A stretch of 64,000 bases of DNA from Chenopodium formosanum (GCA_024500155.1 CM044858.1:31649786-31713785); one strand, 5' to 3'; shown: positions 34,087-45,477, counted from the stretch's first letter. Translations and numbers: made by a program. Notes: a model not told the origin generated them from the sequence alone.

Positions 34087-35100
34087 AGTCAATCAAGCTC
34101 AAGCTAGTTATAGCAGAAGTGATGTGGATTATTCAAGAATCGAATTTGATTTGGTTTTTCATCATTATGGTTTGTTTTTATTCATCAAGATATTTTCTTC
34201 TAGATTTGTCATAATTAAATTTAAGGAGAATCATTTTCCCTAAAAATTGTTGTATGGAATAATTTCAAAAACTTAATTGTCTGATGGTTTTTCAATACAT
34301 TTATTTACTGCTTTATTTAATTATATGAATTAGGAAATTATATGTGGCCCTTTTTAAAAACTTCTACACATTATATTTTCTTCATCAAATTGTCCTCTTA
34401 GGTTTGGGAACACATATTAAGAGTAGAAATCGCAGGTTTGGCGACTGATAAAAGAAAAACTAGAATAAAGTAATAAATTAGGATGAAAGAGTTAGATAAT
34501 GTATGGTCCAAATCACAATTTGTGTGTGAATAAAAAGAGTGACACTAAGATAGGTATTAGTGTATGAGCTCACTTCACATACGCTGATGAGTTACGTGGA
34601 ATTTTACATTTAAGGTAACTAAGCTAGAAAATTATTTGGGGACTGAATATATTAGTATGATATAATAAGATTATATAAGTAAATTTATCTATTACTATGT
34701 TAAAGCTTAGTAAATTGAATATTACCTTATTTTTGTAAATAAATAAACGTAAGCATCAAACTCAAAAATACAACCATAAACATTGAATTGCAAAAAGACT
34801 TTGCAACTTAAAACAAAAAACACCCACTAAAACAAACCAACTTAGACAAAACTTAATGCTCAACAAAGCACAAATACCTATAAAAAACTATACTTTTGAA
34901 CAAAAATAAACATTAAGAGAAGGTATTGCGTGCGTACGGACGCACAAACTGTTTGGTGCGGGAGGTTTGATTGATATATGTTTCATGTGTTGGTTGATAA
35001 TTTGATATGTGTAGACATCTACTTTTGGCCTCCTGTCCCGACCGGAAGTGCTATGACAATGAATAAAACCATTTTTGTGTTGGATCAACGTGAAGAATAC
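34087..35100. other. 3' flank of the F-box gene and spacer
   Basis: AT-rich; the first 150 bases may be 3' UTR. No other gene or recognisable repeat is supported. Confidence 0.35.
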
Positions 35101-35760
35101 TTATGGACTACTGATTAAGTCACAAAAATACAAAACAACAAGCCCGACCCAAAATGAAATGAACTAAAGTCCAATTAACTAAGACCGATCAATAATTAGG
35201 CTTAAACTCGAAGTTAAAACCTAATTTTGACGGACTTAGGGGTGCCTAGGTTAAATATTGAACCTACCGCAGGAAAATCCGCACGCATCTCAACGAGTCG
35301 TGCAGGTACGGCGCGCGCAATTCAAAAGGTTGCGCGTGACACCCAGCGCAGCCTCTAGTGATGAGCTCACGGAAGATTCAGAATTTTGTGAAAATACTAA
35401 ATCGAATCTTACCATATTACCGCGCGCATGAAAATTAGCGATGAAATTGTGAAATGGGAAGAGTTAGTAAAGGCTGCAACTAGGGCTAGAATAGCGATTC
35501 CCTCCTAAAGGGAACATTATTTTATTACCCTTGCTCCCGAACTCATTTCTGGTACAAGTAGACAAATTTGGGCATGGGTAAACTTATGATTCGTGCCAAA
35601 TATCCCTTGAATTCTACTTGGGAGAAAGGCGTGAACGAGGTTTATGAGTTTTCCTAAAACGCATTGGCGACTCCTTACTAGTTTCTTATAAAAAAAGTAT
35701 AGTGATAGGATCAACTCTAATTTAAGGTCCCCCAAACATTCAGGAATTCAAATCCTAATA
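35101..35760 (+). mobile_element. Remnant of an Ogre-type LTR
   Basis: The stretch CCTAAAACGCATTGGCGACTCC (35653-35674) matches the U5 landmark CCTAAAACTTGTTGGCGACTC of the Ogre-type LTRs elsewhere in the window, in the plus orientation. Neither end of an LTR is intact. Upstream sequence contains GCGCGC-rich pieces (35310-35340). Confidence 0.4.
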
Positions 35761-35853
35761 CAACCTAATAAGTGTAAAGGTCTAGGCTTTTAAAGGGCCA
35801 TGGGCTTAAAGGAGCAGAATCCCCTACGATGGGTTATAATATGTTTTCATTTG

Positions 35854-36057
35854 TTGGCTGATATGTTCCTTCTCTTGGCTGATAAGTACCTTTTGTTGGC
35901 TGATATTCTCCTCTTGTTGGCTTATATGTATCTTTAGTTGGCTAATAAGTATCTTTTGTTGGCTGATACGTTTCTATTGATGTCTAATATGTCCCTAATG
36001 TTGATTGATATCAAACATCAATTGACTGATGTATTACTTTTATTGGCTTATATGCAT
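35854..36057. repeat. 21-bp minisatellite, about ten units
   Basis: Units line up at exactly 21 bases: TTGGCTGATATGTTCCTTCTC, TTGGCTGATAAGTACCTTTTG, TTGGCTGATATTCTCCTCTTG and so on, decaying towards the right. The unit length is seven codons, but the array has no long open frame and no flanking gene. It ends exactly where Tat element 2 inserted. Confidence 0.9.
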
Positions 36058-36548
36058 TGTTTCGGGGTTTTATGTGTCCTTTGGGAGAGTTACGATACCA
36101 AGACTAGAATCAAGCCGCCTATACCTACAAAAAAAAAGGAAGCTCCGGATGTTTGGAGTTCCATCTCTAACGATTAAATTAGTACGGGATCGGAGTAAAA
36201 GGATGCGGAAAAGTAGGTATAAACTCGGATTCCGAGATCAAGGGTCTCTCTATTTTGGAGAGTATTAAATGATGTAATGATTGAACGTGCCCTAAAAATG
36301 TGGGAATCTCCCTATTTATAGGGTCCTAGAATTTTGTGCCCTTGTCCTAGGTTACAGAAACCTATGAATGATTGGGCTGCGTCGTTTGGCGGCTATCTAG
36401 GGATTTGGGCCTTGAAAGCCGCCATTTCCCTTAGAATATCCGCTTTCCACGTGTCAAGCCCAGGTTGGTCCACTTTGGGTCCTTCCTAGGGTGACACGTG
36501 TTTAGCTCTGGCTAGTCCATGTGGTGGGGGGAAGAAATACCCAAATCA
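36058..36548 (-). mobile_element. 3' LTR of Tat element 2
   Basis: On the plus strand it begins TGTTTCGGGG and ends CCCAAATCA. It aligns throughout with 53403-53893 and with the solo LTR at 12627-13132, and contains the minus-strand TATA region (CCCTATTTATAGGG on plus, around 36310). Confidence 0.92.
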
Positions 36549-36558
36549 TTTTCCCCTC
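36549..36558 (-). promoter_or_regulatory. Polypurine tract of Tat element 2
   Basis: The minus strand reads GAGGGGAAAA directly before the LTR start TGATTTGGG. This is the expected plus-strand primer site of the retrotransposon. Confidence 0.75.
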
Positions 36559-36677
36559 ACAGGAGGATGTGGCATGCTATGTGGGACCTGTGACAAGTGT
36601 CACACATGCATTGGTGCATGCTTTGTACCGTTTATCTGGGGTAAAAATTAGAGTTTTACCCTAGGTTTTCACCTTTT

Positions 36678-36687
36678 TATAAATAGG
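36678..36687 (+). promoter_or_regulatory. TATA box of the antisense gene in Tat element 2
   Basis: TATAAATAGG stands on the plus strand, opposite to gag-pol, about 470 bp before the first long frame of the Transposase_28-like gene. A splice-donor-like AAG/GTAAGC follows near 36857, so the transcript may have a 5' UTR intron. This suggests the cargo gene has its own promoter. Confidence 0.55.
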
Positions 36688-37146
36688 CTTTAACCCCTCC
36701 TTCATTTTTGCACGTTTACGGAAAATCTTGGAGAGAGAATCTTTGGCTTTGAGAGAATTTATCCTTTTTTTTGAAAAGCATCCATCGCTTGTGACTAGTC
36801 CGCCTGTTCTTACAAATATCCAAGCCTTTCAAGCGCCTCTCGTACCTTCAATCGTAAGGTAAGCGTCTGTTTTCCTCTCTTTTTGTTTTAATTTTTTTTT
36901 TGCTTCTTTACTTTTGAAAATGATTTCCCAAACGTGCACGACACGGCCTAGGTTAGTGACCAGTCGGTCACTGGGGACGGCTGAAACTAGAACTTGAATT
37001 GTCGAATGCTCCTTCTTGGACTTCCCTTTGTGAACTTCCCCGAATTCGGCTATATTAGTGTTTGTGCGGGACACTATGGTCAGAACAAAGAGAACGTCTA
37101 GGAGGTATAATCGGATGGCTCCTAGTACAAATCGGACAACTCCTTT

Positions 37147-39534
37147 ATGGTGTCTACAAGCGAATTGTCGGATTTACCGCCTAGTACTCAAAATACCCCT
37201 AATGATTCCATCTTGGAAGAATTAGGGGAGGGTTCGGAGGAAGTTGATTCTGGCTCTGTTCATCAGGCCTCTCATTCGGACGATAGGTCTGATTGTTCAA
37301 ATGAATCAGACTGTGAACATGAGCCGTCTACCTCCAGTCGAGTCTTTGAGGACTCTGAGGAAAGGCACTCTCGCCTAGAGGGCGGCAAATGACTCTCTTT
37401 TCGTAGAAATGGGTGTGGGGTGGGCCGACCCCTTTGCTGCTCGCCGAGAGAATTATGTCGCCTACTTTCACCACGTCCCTATTGGGAGACGAAAAACCAT
37501 GACTGAGAAGGTGGGGGAGTTCAGTGCCAACCATGTCAAGGGATATGGTATAATCCTTAGCGTCCCGGATTTCCTGGACACCGTAGTATGGCCTTAGGGG
37601 TCAAGCTACGAGGACGATGTTTTTGCTACTATGAAGCGGCCATTCAAGCTGGCCTCAGATTCCTTCTCCATCCACCCATGGGGATGATTTTATATGAATA
37701 CCAACTAGGTGTCTGGAAACTTGCCCCAAACTCTTTTGCCAACATCCTAGGGTATGTTGCCGCCTGTGAGATGCTCGAGGTAGAGCCAAGTTTTGAGACT
37801 TTTGCCCATATGCACTACCTCAGCTGGACCCCGAAGGCAAGCAGGTCCGGATGGTATACACTTTCAAGCCACAAGGGCTTTATGATGGTTGTGGGGAAGG
37901 AGTTCAAGTGGAAGGACAAGAGGAACAAGTTTTATATCGAAACCTCCCCTCACCGGCTAAAGAACAAAAAATACAACCGGTGGAACCGAAACCCTACCCT
38001 TCTTTCTAGCGGAGCTGAATTACCGCATGTCCCCAGGCAACCCAAGGAGTAGATCCTAGACGGAGGTCTCTTCAGAGTTATTGTTTGGTCTAATAGTGAG
38101 ACTAGGGAGAAGGAGGTCATTCCCCAAAGCTATATTCCTCGCTATGAGTGACTATCTGATAGGAATTACTTGGTCGCCTATGGATTAAGTACTGAGAGGC
38201 CGAGAGGTAGTCGGTCGATTAATTTAATCTACTTAGCCAAACTTAATGTTTTTCAAACAATCACTAATCTTGATGAGGCAATGGAAACAAAGGTTCACGA
38301 GGAAAGAGAAAGTCGAATTGCGGTCTTCTTTTTCGGTTGTTAACCCGCTCAGACTCTTTCCCGTGTGATTGGGTCTGCAATGTTATTCAAAAGACCATAG
38401 TCTTTTGAAATTTTCGCAGATGCTCCCTTTTACAAGATTGGTCGTTGTGTGTCACCACCTCCCACCTGACCAATCAGGCTGGCTCATCAGGAGAAGTGGC
38501 GCCCAACTAGCTATAACTAGAGGAATTGAAAAGTTAGCTCTCGATTACCGGACTCGGGATCTCGAAACCACCAGCCACCGCGACCTTATTCATGCGTGGC
38601 CGTTTGCCCAGTAGGGGTGGCTCCTCCGCTGCATCTTCACTCTTTCTTTTTTAAAAGAAAAGAGGGTACTTTTATCAAATCTCGTAGGTGTCTTTACAGC
38701 AGGTTTTGTTTTAGGAGTTCTTCTGGAGCCATTCTAAAAAGGGAGAAATTAGCACTACTTGGTTTTTAAGTTCTCTTTCTCCATACCTTTCATGCTGCTT
38801 AAAATTAATGCTTTTTCTCTTTGTCGGATGCAGTTTATGCTGCGGGTAAACAGTCTTAAGAGGCCATTTAATGAGAAGACAAAAGAAGTAAAAGTTGTGA
38901 ACGCTCCGGCCACCTCTTCTCTAGATATGACCGCTTTTGAGATTTCTCAAAATGAATATCTGACCATTGACATACTATATTCTCAGGCAACGGCCAATCT
39001 GCAGGTCAAGGCCGATTTTGACACATCAAAGAGGCGGATCACCAAGCTGGAGAATGAGGTGAAGAACCTCAATGCCAAGCTCAAGCCCCTCAAGGAGTAG
39101 GTACAGGAGGCTGAGGGGCTTCGTGATAGAATCGACCAGCTTATGAGGAAGCTGCAAAACTAAGAGGTCCAACTCGAAAAGAAGTTTACTTCAAGGGCTA
39201 AGGAGGAAAAACAAAGCCTGGTTAAGTAGATGATGGAAAATTACGACTCTATCATGCGTATGACTACAAAGGTTCTCTTCCCCGAAAAGGCTATGATGGA
39301 TGGAAAGCTCCGTTCGAGGCGACCTCTGCTGAGTTCAATGCTAAGCTTCTGCAAGAATCCCAGGAGGAGGCGGAGAGAGAAGAGGAAGAGGAGTCGTCCG
39401 ACTCTACTAAAGGGTCGGCTTCCCGGGATTCCGATAAGGAGGAGCAGCAGGATAATGGAAATGAGGAGCAGCAACCTACGGGAACTAAGGATGAAGCGAC
39501 TGCTAACAATGAAGTGCTCTCCCTACATACTTAA
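37147..39534 (+). pseudogene. Antisense 'putative gypsy type transposon' (Transposase_28-like) gene, degenerate
   Basis: Frames at 37147-37389 (acidic, Ser-rich N-terminus), 37409-37597 and 37588-38052 carry the domain known as putative gypsy type transposon: AAIQAGLRFLLHPPMGMILY, LGVWKLAPNSFANILGYVAA, PSFETFAHMHYL and GFMMVVGKEFKWKDKRNKFY. A later exon, with acceptor near 38833, encodes a coiled coil (38834-39098: TSKRRITKLENEVKNLNAKL) and an acidic C-terminus to 39534. Stops at 39098 and soon after, plus frame changes near 37400, 37590 and 39290, show decay. The function of this family is unknown. It lies between the left LTR and integrase, opposite to gag-pol, the same slot as the PMD gene of Tat element 1. 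Confidence 0.68.
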
Positions 39535-40507
39535 GCTTTTATGTTATTTTTGCAGCCGAATGGCCACTTGTTATTATTTTTGGCCTGCGTGCCGTGTATC
39601 TTTGTCTCTTTACCGACCGAGGGGTCGGGTAAATTAACAATTTTTGCTGGTTACACCGGTTTACTTTTTTACACTCAACCATAGGGTCGGCTGCTTTATT
39701 AATGAATCATTCGGCTATGAGGCCGATTTTATCATTTTGAGTCTTCTTGCTTTAATATTTTTAAAGTTTTGAATTTGTTTGATATGCATAGATTTTAGCT
39801 AAGTATTTAACTTGCCTGTATACTATGCAACTGCTAGTGTACCGAATGTCTTTGCCCATGGCCGGATGTTAGCTTGGTTTCAATGGTGGATTGATTGACT
39901 TAGAAATTATTGATACTAAAAAATAGTATGATTGCTTTCTAAGTCAATCAATCTCTTTAGTGATTGCCCTAAACCAAGCGGACAGTTGGCCATCGAGCAG
40001 ACTGGTAAGTACTGAAATTATCCGGCTATTTGACTCGATGAGTCGTTTAGAACGAACTCCCAGCTGCCAAGTCTTTGGACTTAACTTATAATCATTAAAT
40101 AGAATTTGACCGCCTGTATCGAGCTTATCCTAATCTGGATAGTCGGTAGGGCCATTTGTTTTTAGTTTATAGAGCAATGTACCACCCAAATGGGAGATGC
40201 TCTCTTCAACGAAGTCACCAAAATGGATATCGCGGACGTCGTACTCATGTTGGAGTAGACGGTCATACTCATGTTGGAGCAGACGGTTAAGTGTTTAATC
40301 ATTATCTGGCCATCGGCCTCGTTTAAAACGAATGTTTAGCTACTTAGTTTCTTGGAACTTAGCTTATATTAGTTATGTGGAATTAGGCCATCTGCACATT
40401 GTATAGCGGTCTCTCCGTATGCAATTAAAGCGATAGATAAATGGAATTGAAAATAAAAAGCAACTTATTCATTGATAGGCTTTTCATTCAAAAATTTACA
40501 AGTCTCA
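39535..40507. other. 3' spacer of Tat element 2
   Basis: Noncoding sequence between the antisense gene and the integrase end. It has repeated GGTCGG/GGCCGA phrases, a duplicated GTACTCATGTTGGAG...GACGGT (about 40240-40290) and one perfect inverted repeat (39889-39953). Confidence 0.5.
39889..39953. repeat. Perfect 18-bp inverted repeat
   Basis: GATTGATTGACTTAGAAA (39889-39906) is answered by TTTCTAAGTCAATCAATC (39936-39953) with a 29-base loop. It could form a hairpin in RNA or be the relic of a small foldback insertion. Confidence 0.85.
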
Positions 40508-40624
40508 GCAGTAGTACTTTTCAAAGTTATCTACATTCCAAGTTCTAGCTAGCTGCCTGCCGTTTGGAGTTTTCAAACGATAGGTGCCGCCTCTCACTTC
40601 CTCATAAATCCAGTAGGGGCCTTC
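40508..40624 (-). pseudogene. Integrase C-terminal end of Tat element 2 (left piece)
   Basis: On the minus strand this piece reads PYWIYEEVRGGTYRLK then LARTWNVDNFEKYYC and a stop. It directly continues the piece at 45251-45397 (ANEQGKLTSNWEG) once the inserted LTR and one copy of CCTTC are ignored. It is the C-terminal, chromatin- or DNA-contacting end of a gypsy integrase. Confidence 0.85.
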
Positions 40625-42477
40625 TGTAGACACCTGATTGTGTCTCCCCAAAAACCAAACCCGGTGATGAGTACCTTTCACGTCATTGATTATCGAACAA
40701 AGTGAAATGTGAAAGAGTCTTGTGATGCACCTGTTTTTAGTAAAAATACTTCTTTCTGTTTTTCTAAAATATTTATTTTCGTACCTTATTTATGGAAAGT
40801 GTCCAGTCCAGTTTAGTTTGGTCCATGATATGGGTCCAATGATAGTGTAATTGGTTGGGGATTGAAAAGAGCTTTCCAACGATATATTATAAGCCCAATT
40901 CTAATGAATAATGAGGAAGTTATGGCCAAAAACTAAACTGGGCCCAAACCAGATTTTTTGTACGGCCCAATGATCAAGTGAAGGGTCTATTAATTATTAT
41001 TCCTAAAGTCATTAGGATTTGCTTTAATCTTCTAGAATATTCAAGAAGGTTCTTTTAAGTTCTAATGGAACTAGGATTGATAATTATTATTTTACTATAT
41101 TTTTGAAAAGATAAAATATTTTATTTGGAATAAGACAATGATGTAGACACCTGATTGTGTCTCCCCAAAAACAAAACTGATCGTGATAAAAGTAGGTCGT
41201 TGGTCTACTACCCCAAATCAAATTAACTATATATAATGCCTAAACTTACACTAAACTAGTTAGTGGCAAGTAAAGGGTCGATCCACGAAGACTAAGTGTA
41301 TCAATCTATGCTAATTAGACTACTAGGAAAGGTTGTGTGATAGAAATTAAAGTGATTCAACTAAACACAACTAGGAGCAAACAACTAAAACTAGGGAAAG
41401 TAAAATCCAATTACATCAATGCATTCAACGACATCATACAAATTAGATGAAAATGACCTTGATTAGGAACAATCAACACATTTAACTCACTCTCGCACAA
41501 TTAAGCATGTTAATTATCCTACTAAACTAATTCACTCTCGTGCAACTAGCCTAGCAAAGGTATGGAAGAATTTAGGGCTCTCAAATAACTCACTTTCGCA
41601 CAATTGATTGAAAGCATAATTAAAAGCATAGATCAATTAGCTAGAAAGATTCTAATCCATAAAAGCATCATCCATACACAACAATCAAGAAACAATTTCA
41701 TACTAATCACAATCAATCATTCAATTTATTAACATAACCTTCATCCAATCCCCTAGAACAAAATCTAAGCTAACATGATGAACAAAAACATGGAAAACAA
41801 GGAAAAACAAGAATGGAAGCAAGAATCAAACAACTAAACTAATTAATCTACTCAAATCAACAAACAAATAAGCAAAAACAATAATAAATGAAACCAATAA
41901 AGGTGAGAGAAAGTTAGGAAGACTCATTGAATAAATGAGAAGAAAGTCCACAAATAGCTTTTTCAACCTCTCAAAACTCCATGAAAAATCCAAGATTTCT
42001 CTCTCTAAACTACTCCTAAACTAGAGAGAGAAGATCCTCCTCTAACCCTAAGAGAGAGAAAATAAAAGAGGCTAAACTAATTTAATCTAGGGTAAAATAA
42101 ATTGTTGATTGAAAGTTAAGAAAAAATAACCCCAAAAGGGTATTTATAATATAAGGCTTAAAAAATAAATAAAAGAAAATAAAAAGAAATAAAACTAATA
42201 AAAACAATTAAATAACTAAACTAAAGACAAAAAAGAAGATAAAAAGGAAAAAGAAAACCCAAAAACCCCTAAAATCCCCAACAGATCCACGAATTGAGTC
42301 AGCTCCCCATTCTTCTTCTTCGTTGCTGCTCTACGCATCTTCCATCACAACCGCCATCCACCATCATCAATCATCACCGTCGGTTTCAATCATCAACATC
42401 AAGCTTGAAATTTGACCGTTCGATATTAATGAGCACCTCCATTCCCGTGCAAATCACGTGAGAATTAACAAAGATAA

Positions 42478-42600
42478 GACCCACAACGGAGCGGCCGCGC
42501 AAGCTAAATCGGAGCGTCCGCTCTGAGCTTCTACTTTGAATTGGGGAAAATAGAATGAAAATGGAGCATCCGCTTCGTAAGAAAGAGCGCCCGCTCTAGT
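42478..42600. repeat. GAGCG-NN-CGCTC palindrome cluster
   Basis: GAGCGTCCGCTC (about 42513-42524), GAGCATCCGCTT (about 42563-42574) and GAGCGCCCGCTC (about 42586-42597), together with GAGCGGCCGCGC at about 42489, are spaced through an otherwise AT-rich segment. The arms differ from the TGTCGCC family but the arrangement is alike. Confidence 0.65.
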
Positions 42601-43257
42601 GGGTATCGAAATTGGGGCTGATTTGTAGTGAATTTGCGGGTTTCTCTTTCGGGCTTTGAAGTGGCTGACGGTGGTTCTGGTGCTGCAATTGTTGCGCGGA
42701 GAGGTGCATTGTGGTGGCAGCTCAATTGCGGCTGTGAGGGAGCAATTGAGTTGCGGGTTGGGTGGTGGTTGTTGGGGGTCAATTGTGGCGGGTTGCTGCT
42801 GGTGCTGGTGAATTCGGCTGTTGCTCGGGCTTTATGGTGGCTGTGGGGTTGCGTGAGGTGGATGAAATGGGGGTCTGATGGTGTGTGTTTGTTGCTGTTG
42901 CTGTTGGTGTTGTTGCGAGTGGAAACAGGGGAGGTTGCGAATTGAGTTGCGAGTGGTTTGGTGGTGAAATAGGGTGCGCAGCAGGTGTTTGGATGAGGAA
43001 AGGAGAGGGAAAGCAGGGGAGTGTTGGTGGTGATTTTGGGCTGTGGTGCTGCGGCTGGTTGTTGTTGGTGGTGTTGAGGAAAGCAGGGAGCAGGGCAGTG
43101 TGGTGTAGGATAGGGAAATGAGTAGTAATGGTTAAGGTGATAGCAGCTAGGACAGCTTGGAGCATGTTGTTTGACTCAATTCTCGGACCTTGAACTCGAT
43201 CGACCAAGGACCCGAAAACACCTACAACCAAAAACAACACGAGGGGATTATCAAAAG

Positions 43258-43357
43258 ATAAAATAAAATAAAATAAAATAAAATAAAATAAGATAAATAA
43301 AGTAAAATAAAATGCTAAAACTAAAGAAATAATAAAATAAAATAAAATAAAATAAAA
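43258..43357. repeat. (AAAAT)n-rich low-complexity tract
   Basis: Pentamer runs AAAAT/AAATA cover about 100 bases with a few interruptions near 43292-43330, close to the right end of the unclassified insertion. Confidence 0.9.
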
Positions 43358-44408
43358 CAAACTAAAAAGTAGAAACTAAAAGAAAATAAATAAAACAAGA
43401 GAAGTGGGAAAACATTAACTAAAACTACAAAAATAAACTAAAAACTAATAAAAATGCAAAAATACTCAAAATAGAGAACGAATAAGGAAAATAAGAAAAT
43501 AAGCGAAATAAAGTATAAAACTAGGGAAAATATTAGAAACTAAACTGGAAAATAAGCATACAAATACCCTAAAAGTGACATAAAAGTCATTTATTAAAAA
43601 CCCAGTGAAGAATACCTTTCACGTCATTGATTATCGAACAAAGTGAAATGTGAAAGTATCTTGTGATGCGGTCGTTTTTATCAAAAATATTTCTCTCTAT
43701 TTTCGAAAATATTTCTTTTCGTACGCTTTTTATGAAAAAGTCCAGTCCAGTTTAGTTTGATATATAATATGGGTCCAATAATTGTGTAGTTGGATGGGGT
43801 TGAAAAGATCTTTCCAACGATATATTATAAGCCCAATTCCGATGGATAATGAGGAAGTTATGGCCAAAATACTAAATTGGGCCCAAACCGAATTTTACCT
43901 ACAACCCAATGATCATGTGGAGGGTCCAAAGGTTTAATCCCATTCCTAAAATAATTAGGATTAATTATAAGGGTTGGTAAGTTTCTAAAAGATCTTAATT
44001 ATCCTTTTTGAAAAGATAAGATCAAAGAATTTGAAATTGAATAAAACTTCCTTTTTAGGAGTCCTTGTTATGTGTGAAATGAAATATGTTCAGATATTAT
44101 TTCCATGCCTCATAATCTTTATCCAAATCTTATATTGTTGGATAGATCTTGAAATTATCTTTCCAATGATATATTATAATATTAATTCCGAGCTATAACG
44201 AAAAGAGATATAAAAGAAATACGTAACTCTAAAAACTGACACCCTTCCACTATTTCGGCCATATCTTTTAATTAACAAAATATTTTAATCTGATTCAAAT
44301 TGCGTTGGAAAGTAGACTTCAATAATTTTCCAATGACATATTATATGCCTTATTTCAACTTCAAGTTCAAAAGATATGATAAAAACAAATCCGCAAAACT
44401 GTTTTTAT

Positions 44409-44460
44409 CGTGCCGCGATTGAGCTATCGCGTCGCGATACTTCTTATCTCGACGCGTCAA
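44409..44460. repeat. Variant palindrome cluster in U3 of the inserted LTR
   Basis: TATCGCGTCGCGATA, a perfect 15-base palindrome (44425-44439), is flanked by TGCCGCGATTGA and ATCTCGACGCGTC. It occupies the same place, about 60 bp before the TATA box, as the TGTCGCC clusters in sister LTRs, but with a different arm sequence. Confidence 0.7.
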
Positions 44461-45250
44461 AAGGAGTTTTATTACAGTCGAATTTTGACTGTTTTCTAAT
44501 CTTTTCTGGTCGATTTTCTTTATAAATAGGGTCAATATTCCCCGTTTTTAAATCATCAACAAGCTTGATAACCAACAACCATCTCTCTCTTATGTCTCTA
44601 AGCTAAAGCTTATTCTCTCTTTATTCTTTTTCTAAGCCTAGCCCTTTTCAAAATACCTTATATCGCATTCACAAGTCTTATACACACCTAGCCAAGTTCA
44701 AAGTTGCCTTCGTCCTCGACATGAAAGCTTGATACTTTCTGAGGGTTTAGTCCCAAATCTAATTTCAACTCTTTAATTTAATTATTTAATTAATTAATTT
44801 CCTTGTAGTCACCAACGTGTGTATTCTTTTGATAGAAAGAGATGCGAGGCAACAAAGTAACTAATTAGATTACTTCTTAATTATTCTTTTGATATAGAAA
44901 GCATGCTTAGATTTATTTAATTCCTAGAATCATGTTTAGGGTACTTATTATATTCTTAGTATCATGTTGTGATGCTTTTAATGCTTTCTAGTATCATGTG
45001 TAGGTTGCATCCTGTTTCTTATATCATGCTAGCATCATGTTAGGATTTTAGTGACATGCTAGGATTTTTTATTAATCATGTTTTTATAGTGAAGGGGTGT
45101 AACCTTCACCATGTGAATGGTTTACAAATTCCTAAAACTTGTTGGCGACTCTTTTGCTCTAGCTTCTTTCCCTTTGGACGCCACTATGCTTAAGCGCATG
45201 ATCACAGTGGAGTTCATGTTTGGGATGCTTGAAATATTCCCTACACCTTC

Positions 45251-45477
45251 CCAATTAGAGGTCAACTTTCCTTGCTCATTGGCCATACCGATTGCCTCCA
45301 TTTTTCGTAACACAAAGTCCCTTACTTTCAAGGGCTGCTTGTGTACTCTTTTGTTGTAAGCTCTAGACATTCTCAGACAATAAATCTTATCACGCAAAGC
45401 GACATTGCCCCTGCGCTCAGGGAAAGAGTCCTATGCTTGCTGCATGGCCTCCTAGTTTGCCTCTTCATGTATAGCTG
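45251..45477 (-). pseudogene. Integrase C-terminal region of Tat element 2 (right piece)
   Basis: The minus strand reads SRAYNKRVHKQPLKVRDFVL then RKMEAIGMANEQGKLTSNWEG, the linker just after the DDE core of Tat integrases. It continues into 40624-40508 beyond the inserted LTR. The catalytic core itself is missing: homology ends near 45477, where a copia LTR begins. Confidence 0.85.

Larger units (their letters stand above)
41178..43600. mobile_element. Unclassified 2.4-kb insertion inside the second LTR
   Basis: The LTR homology stops after AAAAC (41173-41177) and resumes at about 43601, again preceded by AAAAC, so a 5-bp duplication is possible. The insert begins TGATCGTGATAAAAG and contains the phrase AAGTAAAGGGTCGATCCACG, seen in my memory in several plant LTR families. 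It carries GAGCG-NN-CGCTC palindromes (42480-42600) and a G/T-rich low-complexity stretch (42640-43120). ORFs there are low-complexity and not believed. Confidence 0.5.
40625..45245 (+). mobile_element. Ogre-type double LTR inserted in the integrase of Tat element 2
   Basis: It begins TGTAGACACCTG and ends AAATATTCCCTACA, and is flanked by a perfect CCTTC duplication (40620-40624 and 45246-45250). A truncated first LTR (40625-41141) abuts a second LTR that starts again with TGTAGACACCTGATTG at 41142 and resumes after an insertion at 43601. I read this as an element whose interior and half of its 5' LTR were deleted. A TATA box (TATAAATAGG, 44521-44530) and an upstream palindrome cluster (44409-44460) are present. 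Confidence 0.85.

Noticed and set aside
35655..35674. Primer-binding site at ATTGGCGACTCC
   Set aside because: It matches the U5 interior of the Ogre-type LTRs (CCTAAAACTTGTTGGCGACTC) better than a true PBS, and no LTR end precedes it.
42628..43360. ORFs of 105 and 193 aa on opposite strands
   Set aside because: They consist of G/T-rich or Asn/Thr/Pro-rich low complexity plus an AAAAT repeat read as Phe/Tyr/Leu. No domain is recognisable.
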